Positions 12,678 through 21,361 of a stretch of DNA of 64,000 bases are shown here, piece by piece. This stretch comes from Citrobacter freundii. Lineage in GTDB: Bacteria > Pseudomonadota > Gammaproteobacteria > Enterobacterales > Enterobacteriaceae. Under the pieces are notes generated by a model, which had not been told where the DNA came from, searched no databases, and saw nothing but the letters and a program-made list of their open reading frames with translations. The stretch is taken from NCBI RefSeq assembly GCF_029717145.1, contig NZ_CP099222.1:310001-374000 (forward strand), given 5' to 3'. Within the stretch, counting starts at the first letter, position 1, and every line of letters begins with the position of its first letter. The position numbers were made by a program, and so were the translations under genes.

Positions 12678-13346
12678 TCACATCAGTGAGGGGATCAGTC
12701 GGCGGTAGTCATTCAGTGACGGATGGCGTGCATACTGTTTTTCCGCAATACCTGAATCGGGATTGGTCACGCCGAGGCAGTAACGAATGCCGAATTGAGC
12801 AGCGGCGTCGAGAATGGCTTCGCTGTCGTCAATAAACAGCGTTTTCTCAGCACGCATTCCCGTTTCTTCAGCTACAGCGTGCCATAACCGCTGATCCTCT
12901 TTGGGATAACCAAATGTATGGGTGGAAAGTAATAAATCAAGGTGTGAGGCCAGACCGGTATGCTCCAGCTTCACCGCCAGGTTATGTGGATGCGCGTTGG
13001 TCAGCAAAATACGGCGCTTGCCGCAGGCCTTTAAGGCATCAAGAAAGGGGACAGTATCTTCGCGCAGCACGGCGCGTGGCCCTTGGGCTGTCGTCATGGC
13101 ACAAATATCCAGACCCAGGCGTTCGCTCCAGTAATCCAGGCAGTACCAGTTTAGCGTATGTTGCACGGCGTGATATTGCTGGCGAATATAGTTCTGGGCT
13201 TCCTCGGGAGAGATCCCCTGCTGCGCGCCATACGTTTCCGGCACCAGTTTTTGCCAGAAATAGTTATCGAACGCCAGATCGAGCAGTGTGCCGTCCATAT
13301 CCAGCAGCACGGTGTCGACGTCCTGCCAGGCGATATCAATATGCAT
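12678..13346 (-). CDS. yrfG: HAD-family nucleotidase YrfG
   Basis: Haloacid-dehalogenase-like phosphatase of 222 residues; the E. coli protein hydrolyses purine nucleotides such as GMP and IMP in vitro. HAD motif I is DMDGTLLD near residue 15, motif II is LLTNAH, and motifs III/IV are K plus FIDDSE. The start MHIDIAW at 13346 matches the family; an ATG four codons upstream is open but less likely. Confidence 0.95.
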   Translation of the reverse strand: MHIDIAWQDVDTVLLDMDGTLLDLAFDNYFWQKLVPETYGAQQGISPEEAQNYIRQQYHAVQHTLNWYCLDYWSERLGLDICAMTTAQGPRAVLREDTVPFLDALKACGKRRILLTNAHPHNLAVKLEHTGLASHLDLLLSTHTFGYPKEDQRLWHAVAEETGMRAEKTLFIDDSEAILDAAAQFGIRYCLGVTNPDSGIAEKQYARHPSLNDYRRLIPSLM

Positions 13347-13370
13347 AGGAACTCCCAAAGGAAAACAGAT

Positions 13371-13399
13371 GCGCGACAGGGTAGCATATCCTGTCGCGC
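13371..13399 (-). terminator. Terminator-like hairpin after igaA
   Basis: Perfect 10-bp stem GCGCGACAGG/CCTGTCGCGC with a 9-base loop between the igaA stop and the yrfG start, followed on the minus strand by TGTTTTCCTTT. The T-run is interrupted, so read-through into yrfG is possible. Confidence 0.65.
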
Positions 13400-13406
13400 G
13401 GGCGTG

Positions 13407-15542
13407 TTATCGAATGAGGCTTTCCGGATCGTCAATCAGCGTGGGATTCAGGCAACTTTCGTAGTATCCCTGAATTTCTGCGATGCGTGAGCGGTGGCGC
13501 TGGTAGCGTCTGAACGCCTGAATGCCGTTATAGAGCGCACAACCCAGCATGGAAAACATCAGCAAGGTGGTGCCGAGGTAACGCCACAGGCCTGAACGAT
13601 CCGGGATACGGTGCAGCCCGATGTGCTGGGTTCCATTGGCATCGGTCGTGACATTGGTGACGATCCCTTCCGCGCGGAATGGTGTCTGCATGAGCATCTG
13701 CGCCAGACGCTGGAAGGCGTTCCACTGCTCCTGAGGCGGATAGTCATACAACGATGTGGCAGGCCAGGGCTGATCGACCAGATCGCTGCCTTCGTCACTG
13801 ATAATCAGGAAGCCGCCAGGCGCAGGGCTGTTCAGTGCCTGAGCGGCGCGGGCGGTCTCACGTGCAATAAACGGCGCAGTGGAGGTATTGACCAGGTTAT
13901 CCAGCGACTCGGCGCTGACCGGGCGCAGCAACACGTTTACACCATCCAGCTTACCTGCGTTGGCCCGCTTCACCAGCGCGGTCCAGTCTTTACTGTTACC
14001 CAGATTGACCAGCGCATTTTTCAGGCGCACACATTCATCTTCGGCGGCGCACAGGTCGGCAGTCTTCAGGACAATCTCACCAAAGTCATCCAGTAATACC
14101 ATACCGGATTTCTGAATGGCCGATCGTAACGATGCGCTGACACGGGAATCATCATCGGGTTTGGGGTGTAGTTGGCGGCTGACGGCCTGCGTGAGTGCCG
14201 TCGCTTTATTCACCAAATCGGACTCGGGCAGCGGCAGCGCTCGTGCATCATTCCAGATAATCTGTGAGCAATCGAAAGGTAGAAAAGGCGTGGTGGGCTG
14301 TGCGTTCCAGCTTCCGGATGTGTGAATGTTGCACATTCCCGTACCGCTCAGATGCAGGGTATCGCCGACGCGAACCCCGGCGTTTTCGAGCTGCTTAACG
14401 CTGGTGGCCTCGATAGTTTGCGCGCCTTTCATCCAGGACAGCGTGAATTTTATCGGCATATCCAGCGGGATCCAGAACAGCAGCATCAGCAGGACCAGCA
14501 ATGATCCTCCTGCGATAACAGCGCTGCGTAGCCAGTGCTGCAAGGGGAAGTTTTTCACTTCGTCATGCAAGGATAAAAAACGCCCCTGGCGGACAACATG
14601 GCGATCGAGATAAATATCGATATCCGTTTGTTGCCCGAGATCTTGCGCAATGTAGGGCTGCCAGTGAGGCGGATAAATCAGATCGATAATACCCAGTGAG
14701 ATATTATTAATATGTTCCTGGTCGTTTTCGCCAAACAGCCCCCAACGACGCGGGGTTCCGCGCAGGCAATGGATCTCCCGCAGGGCAGTTTTAGACGGCG
14801 GGGCGAACAGTCCCCACAGGCCCGCAGCCAGCAGCAATACGGCACCACCGGCCAGCCACGGTACAAAGCCATCCGGCACGATTAGGCAAAAGAAGAACAA
14901 CAGGAAAGATGCGGCAATCAGCAACGCCTCGCGGAGTCCTGCCGGGCGGCTCAGCGCATACTCTTCATGTGTTTCCTGGCGAATATTTAGCAGCTCAATT
15001 TGCTCGCTTTCTTCACCACGAATAGAGGCCTGCGTCGATGCAGTATGCTGTAGCGCATAGCCACGCGCTTCCTGCATGTACTCTTGCAGCGTATGACCGT
15101 TTAACGAGATCACCAGCGGTAGCGTATTTGTGTGGATCAGCTCAACGCTATTTTCGTCATTGATGTATTGTTCCCAGAAGGGAGGCAAATGCACTTCGAC
15201 GGAATCCAGATAATAACGCCACTTATTGGGATCGTCCGTGGTGATACCGTAGCGCGTAATCGAATGGGTCAGCACGATGACGCTATTACTTTGGGCATTC
15301 AGTGTGAGCGATACAGGGGCGGCGCTGGCGCCTGTTGGGCCAGGTATCTGCTGATTTTGACTCAGGTTTTCCAGGTAGTTTTCGACTGCGCTGCGCTCTT
15401 CGGGCGTCAGTTTACGCTTATTGGCGTCTGAGAAAACGTTACTCCAGGGCAGTTTTTGCCGCCTGGATTTTGATCTGAGTCGCCACCCTGCAAGTAACGA
15501 GCAGGCCAGCAAAGCAGCTAAAAAAATCAGAATGGTGCTCAT
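13407..15542 (-). CDS. igaA: Rcs phosphorelay inhibitor IgaA
   Basis: Inner-membrane protein (YrfF/IgaA/UmoB family) that holds the Rcs envelope-stress phosphorelay in check and responds to the lipoprotein RcsF. The 711 residues match the usual length. Five hydrophobic segments are visible: near residues 3-20, about 205-225, about 230-245, about 340-358, and near 655-672; the large region between the last two is periplasmic and contains the cysteine pair CAAEDEC. In Salmonella and E. coli the gene is essential unless Rcs is removed. Confidence 0.97.
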   Translation of the reverse strand: MSTILIFLAALLACSLLAGWRLRSKSRRQKLPWSNVFSDANKRKLTPEERSAVENYLENLSQNQQIPGPTGASAAPVSLTLNAQSNSVIVLTHSITRYGITTDDPNKWRYYLDSVEVHLPPFWEQYINDENSVELIHTNTLPLVISLNGHTLQEYMQEARGYALQHTASTQASIRGEESEQIELLNIRQETHEEYALSRPAGLREALLIAASFLLFFFCLIVPDGFVPWLAGGAVLLLAAGLWGLFAPPSKTALREIHCLRGTPRRWGLFGENDQEHINNISLGIIDLIYPPHWQPYIAQDLGQQTDIDIYLDRHVVRQGRFLSLHDEVKNFPLQHWLRSAVIAGGSLLVLLMLLFWIPLDMPIKFTLSWMKGAQTIEATSVKQLENAGVRVGDTLHLSGTGMCNIHTSGSWNAQPTTPFLPFDCSQIIWNDARALPLPESDLVNKATALTQAVSRQLHPKPDDDSRVSASLRSAIQKSGMVLLDDFGEIVLKTADLCAAEDECVRLKNALVNLGNSKDWTALVKRANAGKLDGVNVLLRPVSAESLDNLVNTSTAPFIARETARAAQALNSPAPGGFLIISDEGSDLVDQPWPATSLYDYPPQEQWNAFQRLAQMLMQTPFRAEGIVTNVTTDANGTQHIGLHRIPDRSGLWRYLGTTLLMFSMLGCALYNGIQAFRRYQRHRSRIAEIQGYYESCLNPTLIDDPESLIR

Positions 15543-15865
15543 GCTTTCCCCATCTTACTTAGTCTGTCAGGCGTGGTCAGTCGCACCCTGGAAAATAATC
15601 GTGATTCTGTCGTTGGCTATCGGCAAGCGTGGAGTTGAACTTGAGCATCTTTAAAGTACAGCCCAGTAAATGCGAATCATAGCAAAATCACCAAAAACGG
15701 CATATCAGCAAATTCCTGGAGTTATTTCAACCTATTGACTTTTAATTTGAAATGGGAATTAACTTTTAGTACGTTACATAAATGTAAATAAACGGCAATT
15801 CACATTGCCGAAACCGTGCGGTATATCGCACAATGACCCCAGATTTCACGGCAAAGACTCTCACG
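15543..15865. promoter_or_regulatory. Divergent igaA/nudE intergenic region with two hairpins
   Basis: No gene seen. A candidate -35 TTGACT lies at 15735-15740 for nudE, without a convincing -10. Two small perfect hairpins follow in tandem: CGGCAAT/ATTGCCG at 15793-15810 and GTGCG/CGCAC at 15816-15831. Both would be in the nudE leader if transcription starts near 15765. Confidence 0.4.
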
Positions 15866-16426
15866 ATGAGCAAATCATTACAAAAACCCACGATTCTGAA
15901 AGTGGAAACCGTCGCACAATCCCGGCTGTTTAAAGTCGAAAGTGTTGACCTTGAGTTCAGCAACGGCGTACGCCGCGTCTACGAACGTATGCGTCCGTCC
16001 ACGCGCGAAGCGGTAATGATTGTGCCGATTGTTGATGACCATCTGATTCTCATCCGCGAATACGCGGTCGGGACCGAATCTTATGAGCTTGGTTTTTCCA
16101 AAGGGTTAATCGATCCCGGTGAAAGCGTGTTTGAAGCGGCGAATCGGGAGCTGAAAGAAGAGGTCGGATTTGGGGCAAATGACCTGACGTTTTTGAAAAA
16201 ACTCAGCATGGCACCGTCCTATTTCTCCAGCAAGATGAACATCGTCGTGGCCGAGGACCTGTATCCTGAATCGCTGGAAGGTGATGAACCCGAGCCGTTG
16301 CCGCAGGTGCGCTGGCCGTTGGCACATTTGATGGATTTGTTAGAAGACCCGGACTTTCACGAAGCGCGTAATGTGAGCGCGCTGTTTCTGGTGCGTGAAT
16401 GGCTGAAAGGGCAGGGACGACTGTAG
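15866..16426 (+). CDS. nudE: ADP compounds hydrolase NudE
   Basis: Nudix hydrolase acting on ADP-ribose, NADH and diadenosine phosphates. The 186-residue product carries a complete Nudix box at residues 80-102 (GLIDPGE, seven residues, RELKEEVGF). The start MSKSLQ at 15866 matches the family; an in-frame ATG at 15833 is rejected. It converges on mrcA across a BIME. Confidence 0.97.
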   Translation: MSKSLQKPTILKVETVAQSRLFKVESVDLEFSNGVRRVYERMRPSTREAVMIVPIVDDHLILIREYAVGTESYELGFSKGLIDPGESVFEAANRELKEEVGFGANDLTFLKKLSMAPSYFSSKMNIVVAEDLYPESLEGDEPEPLPQVRWPLAHLMDLLEDPDFHEARNVSALFLVREWLKGQGRL

Positions 16427-16433
16427 CGTATAG

Positions 16434-16518
16434 CGCCGGAAGGTGACGCCAGAGGCGTCTTATCCGGCCTACAATGTTGCGTTAAGTAGGCCGGATAAGC
16501 GAAGCGCCATCCGGCAAT
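16434..16518. repeat. REP/BIME element between nudE and mrcA
   Basis: Two facing REP units (cores CTTATCCGGCCTAC and GTAGGCCGGATAAG, ending GCCATCCGGCA) between convergent genes. Confidence 0.9.
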
Positions 16519-16521
16519 AGA

Positions 16522-19074
16522 TCAGAACAGTTCGTGAGCCTCACCATTATCAATAATGGTGGTCCCCACTTCATGTACCGCCTGCTGTGTGGGCTGAGTC
16601 CCTTCAATAAAATACTCTTCGCGACTGTTGCCGCCGCTCGCCAGTTGACCGGTGCTGCGATCGATATTGACCGTTACGATACCTGGCGGTGGCGTCAGCG
16701 GCTGCTCTGGTACGCCCTCTAACACACTCTTCATATAGGCATCCCACGCTGGCTGGGCACTCTTCGCCCCCCCTTCATAGCCGGAGATCTGATCTTTGAT
16801 CGCACCCGAGGCCGTAGAGTGTCCAAGGTTACGGCGATGGTCATCAAAACCAATCCATACCGAGGTCACGACCCCTGGGCCGTAGCCGGAGAACCAGGCA
16901 TCTTTCGAGCTGTTGGTGGTCCCGGTTTTGCCGCCGATATCTCGACGCTGTAAATCACGACCTGCACGCCAGCCGGTACCCATCCAGCCTGGCTCACCAA
17001 AGATATTGGTGTTCAGCGCGCTTTTAATCAGGAACGCCAGCGGCGTGTTGATCACATGCGGGGCGTATTCCTGGGTCCCGCTTTGCGCGACCAGCGCCTG
17101 ATTCGCCTGCTCAAGTTGCGGCATTGGCACCGCGGCATTCTGCTGTTCCTGAGAAATGGCAACGTCTTCAACGTTACTGTTTTCCAGCACGTTAGATTTC
17201 TGGGTGTCGCCATAAATCACCGGAATATCACACTCCGGACAGGCAATTTTGGGCTTCGCTTCGAAGATAACACCGCCCTGATCGGTTTCAATCTTACTGA
17301 TGAAGTACGGATCAACCAGGAAACCACCGTTGGCCATCACCGCGTAGCCGCGGGCAACCTGCAGCGGGGTGAACGAGGCGGAACCCAGCGCCAGCGACTC
17401 GGTATGAACAATATTTTGCGCCGGGAAGCCAAAACGTTGCAGATACTCTGCTGCGTAATCTACGCCCATCGCGCGCATGGCGCGGACCATCACCACGTTC
17501 TTCGACTGACCCAGCCCCTGACGTAAGCGGATAGGGCCGGCATATTGCGGCGGTGAGTTTTTCGGCTGCCAGTCAGAACCTGCGCCCGCATCCCAGCGGG
17601 AAATCGGGACGTCATTCAGCATACTGGCCAGCGTCAGGCCTTTATCCATTGCCGCGGTGTAGAGGAACGGTTTGATATTTGAACCGACCTGACGTAACGC
17701 CTGGGTAGCACGGTTAAACTTGCTCTGGTTGAAATCAAAGCCACCAACCAGCGCCATTACCGCGCCGTTTTGCGGATTGATGGAGACCAGCGCGGAGTTG
17801 ACGTCAGGAACCTGCGCCAGCCACCAGGCGTCACCGACCTGGCGGACCCAGATTTGCTGACCCGTCTGGACAACATCGGTCACTTTTCGCGGCGTCGGGC
17901 CCTGTTGGGTATCGGAGCGGTAAGGACGCGCCCAGCGCATGCCTTCCATACGCAGCGCCACCGATGTGCCGTCCGCCAGCGTGGCGGTCGCTTCCTGTGG
18001 ATTTGCGTTGGTGACCACCGCCGGCAGCAGCGGTCCGTAGGTCGGCAGCGCTTTTAGTGAGTCGGTGATTTTTTTGGTGTCCCAGGCGCTTTCGCCCACT
18101 TTCCATAGCACGTTTGACGGGCCACGGTAGCCGTGGCGCATGTCGTAATCCATGACGTTATTACGGACCGCCTGCTGGGCCGCCTGTTGGACTTTACGCG
18201 TAATGGTGGTGGTGATGCGATACCCGTCTTCATAGGCTTTTTCACCATAACGGCTATACATTTCCTGGCGCACCATTTCAGACAGATACGGCGCAGAGAA
18301 GGCAATTTCCGGCGCGTGATAGTTGGCGTCAATAGCTTCGCTGCGTGCCTGATCGTACTGGTCCTGCGTGATGTAGTTTTCGCTCAACATACGCGACAGC
18401 ACAACGTTACGTCGCGCGGTAGCCCGATCCATTGAATAGAGCGGGTTGAAGGTTGACGGTGCTTTTGGCAGACCGGCGATGACTGCCATCTCGCTTAAGC
18501 TGAGCTGGTCGACCGTCTTACCGAAATAGACTTGTGCTGCGGCACCAACGCCATAGGCGCGATACCCCAGGTAGATCTTATTCAGATAAAGCTCGAGGAT
18601 CTCATCTTTACTCAGCAGTTGCTCGATGCGGATCGCGAGGAAGACCTCTTTGATCTTACGCATCAGCGTGCGTTCCGGGCTGAGGAAGAAGTTTCTCGCC
18701 AACTGTTGGGTGATGGTACTCGCCCCTTGCGACGCGTGCCCGGAGAACAGCGCAACGCTGGCCGCACGGAAGATCCCCACCGGGTCAACGCCGTGGTGCT
18801 CATAAAAGCGGCTGTCTTCGGTGGCGATAAAGGCTTTGACCATTTCCGGCGGCATCTGATCCAGCGTGACCGGAATACGACGTTTCTCGCCATATTGCGC
18901 GATCAGTTCGCCGTCAGCGCTGTAAACCTGCATCGGGATCTGCAAACGCACATCTTTTAACGTCGCGACGTCAGGTAATTGCGGCTCAATATAGCGATAG
19001 AGGCCATAAATCGAGCCTGCTCCCAGCAGGATGCAACATACTGCAAGGATTAATAAATACTTTACGAACTTCAC
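16522..19074 (-). CDS. mrcA: Penicillin-binding protein 1A (bifunctional glycosyltransferase/transpeptidase)
   Basis: Class A PBP that polymerises and cross-links peptidoglycan from the inner membrane. One membrane helix near the N-terminus (KFVKYLLILAVCCILLGAG) precedes the GT51 domain with its EDSRFYEHHGVDP motif. The transpeptidase has SxxK (SNIK), SxN (SKN) and KTGT motifs. The GTG at 19074 gives 850 residues, the E. coli length; an ATG eight codons upstream (19098) is the alternative. It is divergent from hofM. Confidence 0.97.
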   Translation of the reverse strand: MKFVKYLLILAVCCILLGAGSIYGLYRYIEPQLPDVATLKDVRLQIPMQVYSADGELIAQYGEKRRIPVTLDQMPPEMVKAFIATEDSRFYEHHGVDPVGIFRAASVALFSGHASQGASTITQQLARNFFLSPERTLMRKIKEVFLAIRIEQLLSKDEILELYLNKIYLGYRAYGVGAAAQVYFGKTVDQLSLSEMAVIAGLPKAPSTFNPLYSMDRATARRNVVLSRMLSENYITQDQYDQARSEAIDANYHAPEIAFSAPYLSEMVRQEMYSRYGEKAYEDGYRITTTITRKVQQAAQQAVRNNVMDYDMRHGYRGPSNVLWKVGESAWDTKKITDSLKALPTYGPLLPAVVTNANPQEATATLADGTSVALRMEGMRWARPYRSDTQQGPTPRKVTDVVQTGQQIWVRQVGDAWWLAQVPDVNSALVSINPQNGAVMALVGGFDFNQSKFNRATQALRQVGSNIKPFLYTAAMDKGLTLASMLNDVPISRWDAGAGSDWQPKNSPPQYAGPIRLRQGLGQSKNVVMVRAMRAMGVDYAAEYLQRFGFPAQNIVHTESLALGSASFTPLQVARGYAVMANGGFLVDPYFISKIETDQGGVIFEAKPKIACPECDIPVIYGDTQKSNVLENSNVEDVAISQEQQNAAVPMPQLEQANQALVAQSGTQEYAPHVINTPLAFLIKSALNTNIFGEPGWMGTGWRAGRDLQRRDIGGKTGTTNSSKDAWFSGYGPGVVTSVWIGFDDHRRNLGHSTASGAIKDQISGYEGGAKSAQPAWDAYMKSVLEGVPEQPLTPPPGIVTVNIDRSTGQLASGGNSREEYFIEGTQPTQQAVHEVGTTIIDNGEAHELF

Positions 19075-19194
19075 TGGAGATTTCCCATTTAGTGGCATTT
19101 GGGCAGTTTATAAACAAACGCGCGGTAGTATAAAGGCAAGCCAGACGCATTGATATACCCGTTAGAGCAACGGGTGATAAGGAGATCATCAGCA

Positions 19195-19974
19195 ATGGCT
19201 TTCAATATCTGGCAAATTGGTCTGCATATTCAGCAACATGAAGTGCTGGCTGTGGCCGTCGTTCGCGACGCCTCCGGTTGGTTTCTACAGCGCTGGTGGC
19301 GGTTGCCGCTGGCGAACCAGACGATTGTCGACGGGCACATTCGCGCACCTGAACAGCTCAGCAAGGTGTTATTGCCGTGGAGTCGTGAACTCCCTCGCAG
19401 ACACCACATTCATCTGTCCTTTCCCGCCCACAGGACGTTACAAAAAAAGATCCCCCGCCCAGTCATGACGCTGCGTGAGCCAGAACAAACGGCATGGTTG
19501 TCTGGGTCGATGGCGCGTGAGCTGGATATGGACCCAGATGCGCTGCAATTCGATTATAGCGAAGACACCTTAAGTCCGGCCTTTAACGTGACCGCCGCGC
19601 AAAGCAAAGAGGTGTCGACCCTCCTGACGCTGATGCAAACGCTGAAAGTACAGATAACCGCCATTACGCCGGATGCCAGCGCGTTACAGCGCTTTATACC
19701 GTACTTATCGGTGCATCAGCAGTGTCTGGCCTGGCGCGATGACGCGCAGTGGTTGTGGGCGACTCGTTATGCATGGGGGCGTAAACCGGTGGGCGACAGT
19801 CACGCTATCGACGATCTTGCTGTAACATTATCGCTTTCCCCGGAAGAGATTGCGTTGTGCGGGCCAGGCCGTTTTGACCCCTTAAGCGTGGTGTCTGTTC
19901 GTCAGCCGCCCATTCCGCCTGAAAGTCATATCTTTACTATTGCGCTTGGGCTGGCAATGGGGGGAACAGACTGA
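19195..19974 (+). CDS. hofM: Type IV pilus assembly-like protein HofM (PilM-like)
   Basis: First gene of hofMNOPQ, the enterobacterial counterpart of pilMNOPQ/comA-E, needed in E. coli for using DNA as a nutrient. The product is an actin-like PilM relative of 259 residues beginning MAFNIWQIGLHIQ. The ATG at 19195 follows AAGGAGATCATCAGCA and is preferred over an upstream in-frame start. Its stop overlaps the hofN start (ATGA). Confidence 0.93.
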   Translation: MAFNIWQIGLHIQQHEVLAVAVVRDASGWFLQRWWRLPLANQTIVDGHIRAPEQLSKVLLPWSRELPRRHHIHLSFPAHRTLQKKIPRPVMTLREPEQTAWLSGSMARELDMDPDALQFDYSEDTLSPAFNVTAAQSKEVSTLLTLMQTLKVQITAITPDASALQRFIPYLSVHQQCLAWRDDAQWLWATRYAWGRKPVGDSHAIDDLAVTLSLSPEEIALCGPGRFDPLSVVSVRQPPIPPESHIFTIALGLAMGGTD

Positions 19975-20513
19975 TGATAGCGACCATCAACCTTCTCCCC
20001 TGGCGTCAGTCACAGCGGCGCGCCTGCCTGCGGTTTTGGGCTGTTTTATTTAGCGGATCGCTGCTGTTGATCGTTGGCTGTGCACTGAGCTATTACGCTG
20101 TCGTCATCGAAGACAACCGGGCAAAAACGGTGAAGATAGCTGCTGAGAAAATGCGGGGCGAGACGCTTGTGGCCCAAAAACCGCATTTACTCCTGCGCCA
20201 GCAACAATGGCAACAGCGACAGCTGCGTAAAACGCAGCGAGATCAGACGCGAAGCTGGCAACCGATGCTCGAAGGACTGGCAAATTTACTGCCCGAACAG
20301 GTGTGGCTGACAACCCTGACCTGGCAACATGAAGTGCTGGAACTGAGCGGAATGGCGCAGAACTTTAGCGCCCTCAATACGCTGGAAACGCAATTACGCA
20401 AACAGTCCTTTTTTCGCTTAGGCGACCCCGGCGAAACTCAGAAGGATGCGTTGGGACGTTGGCAATTTCACTATCGTCTGACGCGGAGCGTAATGCATGA
20501 ACGTACTCTGTGA
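19974..20513 (+). CDS. hofN: Type IV pilus assembly-like protein HofN (PilN-like)
   Basis: Single-pass inner-membrane protein of 179 residues. It starts INLLPWRQSQRRA, the conserved PilN cytosolic motif that binds PilM, followed by a membrane helix at about residues 22-45 and a periplasmic domain with an early coiled coil rich in glutamine. It overlaps hofM by 3 bases and hofO by 17 bases. Confidence 0.92.
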   Translation: MIATINLLPWRQSQRRACLRFWAVLFSGSLLLIVGCALSYYAVVIEDNRAKTVKIAAEKMRGETLVAQKPHLLLRQQQWQQRQLRKTQRDQTRSWQPMLEGLANLLPEQVWLTTLTWQHEVLELSGMAQNFSALNTLETQLRKQSFFRLGDPGETQKDALGRWQFHYRLTRSVMHERTL

Positions 20514-20967
20514 TCGTTGGCTGGCCTTGTCGCCGCGTTGTCGAATCGTCTGCTGGGGCGGCTGGAGTGTCACCATGGCGCTGATGGTCATGTTGTGCCT
20601 GCTTTATCCGCTACGGCAAGAATGGAACGTACAACGGGAGGAACTGCGGCAGCAACATGCGGCGAACCAGGCGCAATGGCGGAATCTGTACCAACTGGTT
20701 ACACCGGCTGACCCCACACTTTGGGCTAATGACGAGAATACGATGCCTTTTTCCGCTCTGGATTTTCAGACTCCGCTTTCACGCCTGACTCACTGGCAGC
20801 CTTCTGCACAGGGCGGGGAGATGACGCTGAAGCCCGCCTGGGATGCTGTTCCAGCATTGTTTGTCCGGCTGGCGGAACGGGGGATGCAGGTCAACAGTTT
20901 TTCTCTTCGCCTGGAGGATGCCGAGCTGATGCTAACACTGCAGCTGGAGCGCCTGAATGACGGTTAA
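20497..20967 (+). CDS. hofO: Type IV pilus assembly-like protein HofO (PilO-like)
   Basis: A 156-residue membrane protein with one N-terminal helix (about residues 17-38, WSVTMALMVMLCLLYPL) and a periplasmic domain, matching E. coli HofO and the PilO position in the alignment complex. It overlaps both hofN and hofP, so the operon is tightly coupled. Confidence 0.9.
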   Translation: MNVLCDRWLALSPRCRIVCWGGWSVTMALMVMLCLLYPLRQEWNVQREELRQQHAANQAQWRNLYQLVTPADPTLWANDENTMPFSALDFQTPLSRLTHWQPSAQGGEMTLKPAWDAVPALFVRLAERGMQVNSFSLRLEDAELMLTLQLERLNDG

Positions 20968-21361
20968 GCGTGGACTGTTGGTAGGGATTAGCCTGCTGAT
21001 ACTGACCGGGATGCGCGATCCTTTCCTGCCGCCGGAGGATCGTTGCCATACCACTGAGCTGTCGACGTGGCGTTATCAAGGTGCGGTAAGCCGGGGAGGG
21101 CGCCTGATTGGCCTGGTTCAGGATGGTAAAAATACATGGCGGCGGATCGAACTGCATGAGGCGCTGAAGGGGGGATGGACGGTTTCTCATATCTCGGCAC
21201 AAAGCATAACTATTGAGATGGGTAAAGACTGTGAGCCGTCACGCTGGCAGTGGCAACGACAAGGAGAAGGGCATGAAGCGATGGATAGCCGTGGTGCTGA
21301 TGATCGTCATCCCCAGCGTGCTGGCGGGAAAAGCGCCAAACGTGACGCTGGTGGTGGATGA
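20957..21361 (+). CDS. hofP: Type IV pilus assembly-like protein HofP (PilP-like)
   Basis: A 134-residue protein with a short N-terminal hydrophobic segment (LLVGISLLILTG) followed by MRDPFLPPEDRC, the RDPF-type motif seen in PilP. Its last 89 bases overlap the hofQ reading frame in a different frame. The C-terminal 30 residues are low in hydrophobics and may be under little constraint of their own. Confidence 0.85.
   Translation: MTVKRGLLVGISLLILTGMRDPFLPPEDRCHTTELSTWRYQGAVSRGGRLIGLVQDGKNTWRRIELHEALKGGWTVSHISAQSITIEMGKDCEPSRWQWQRQGEGHEAMDSRGADDRHPQRAGGKSAKRDAGGG

Noticed and set aside
19075-19194. Sxy-dependent CRP-S site before hofM
   Set aside because: No TGCGA/TCGCA pair could be found in the gap.
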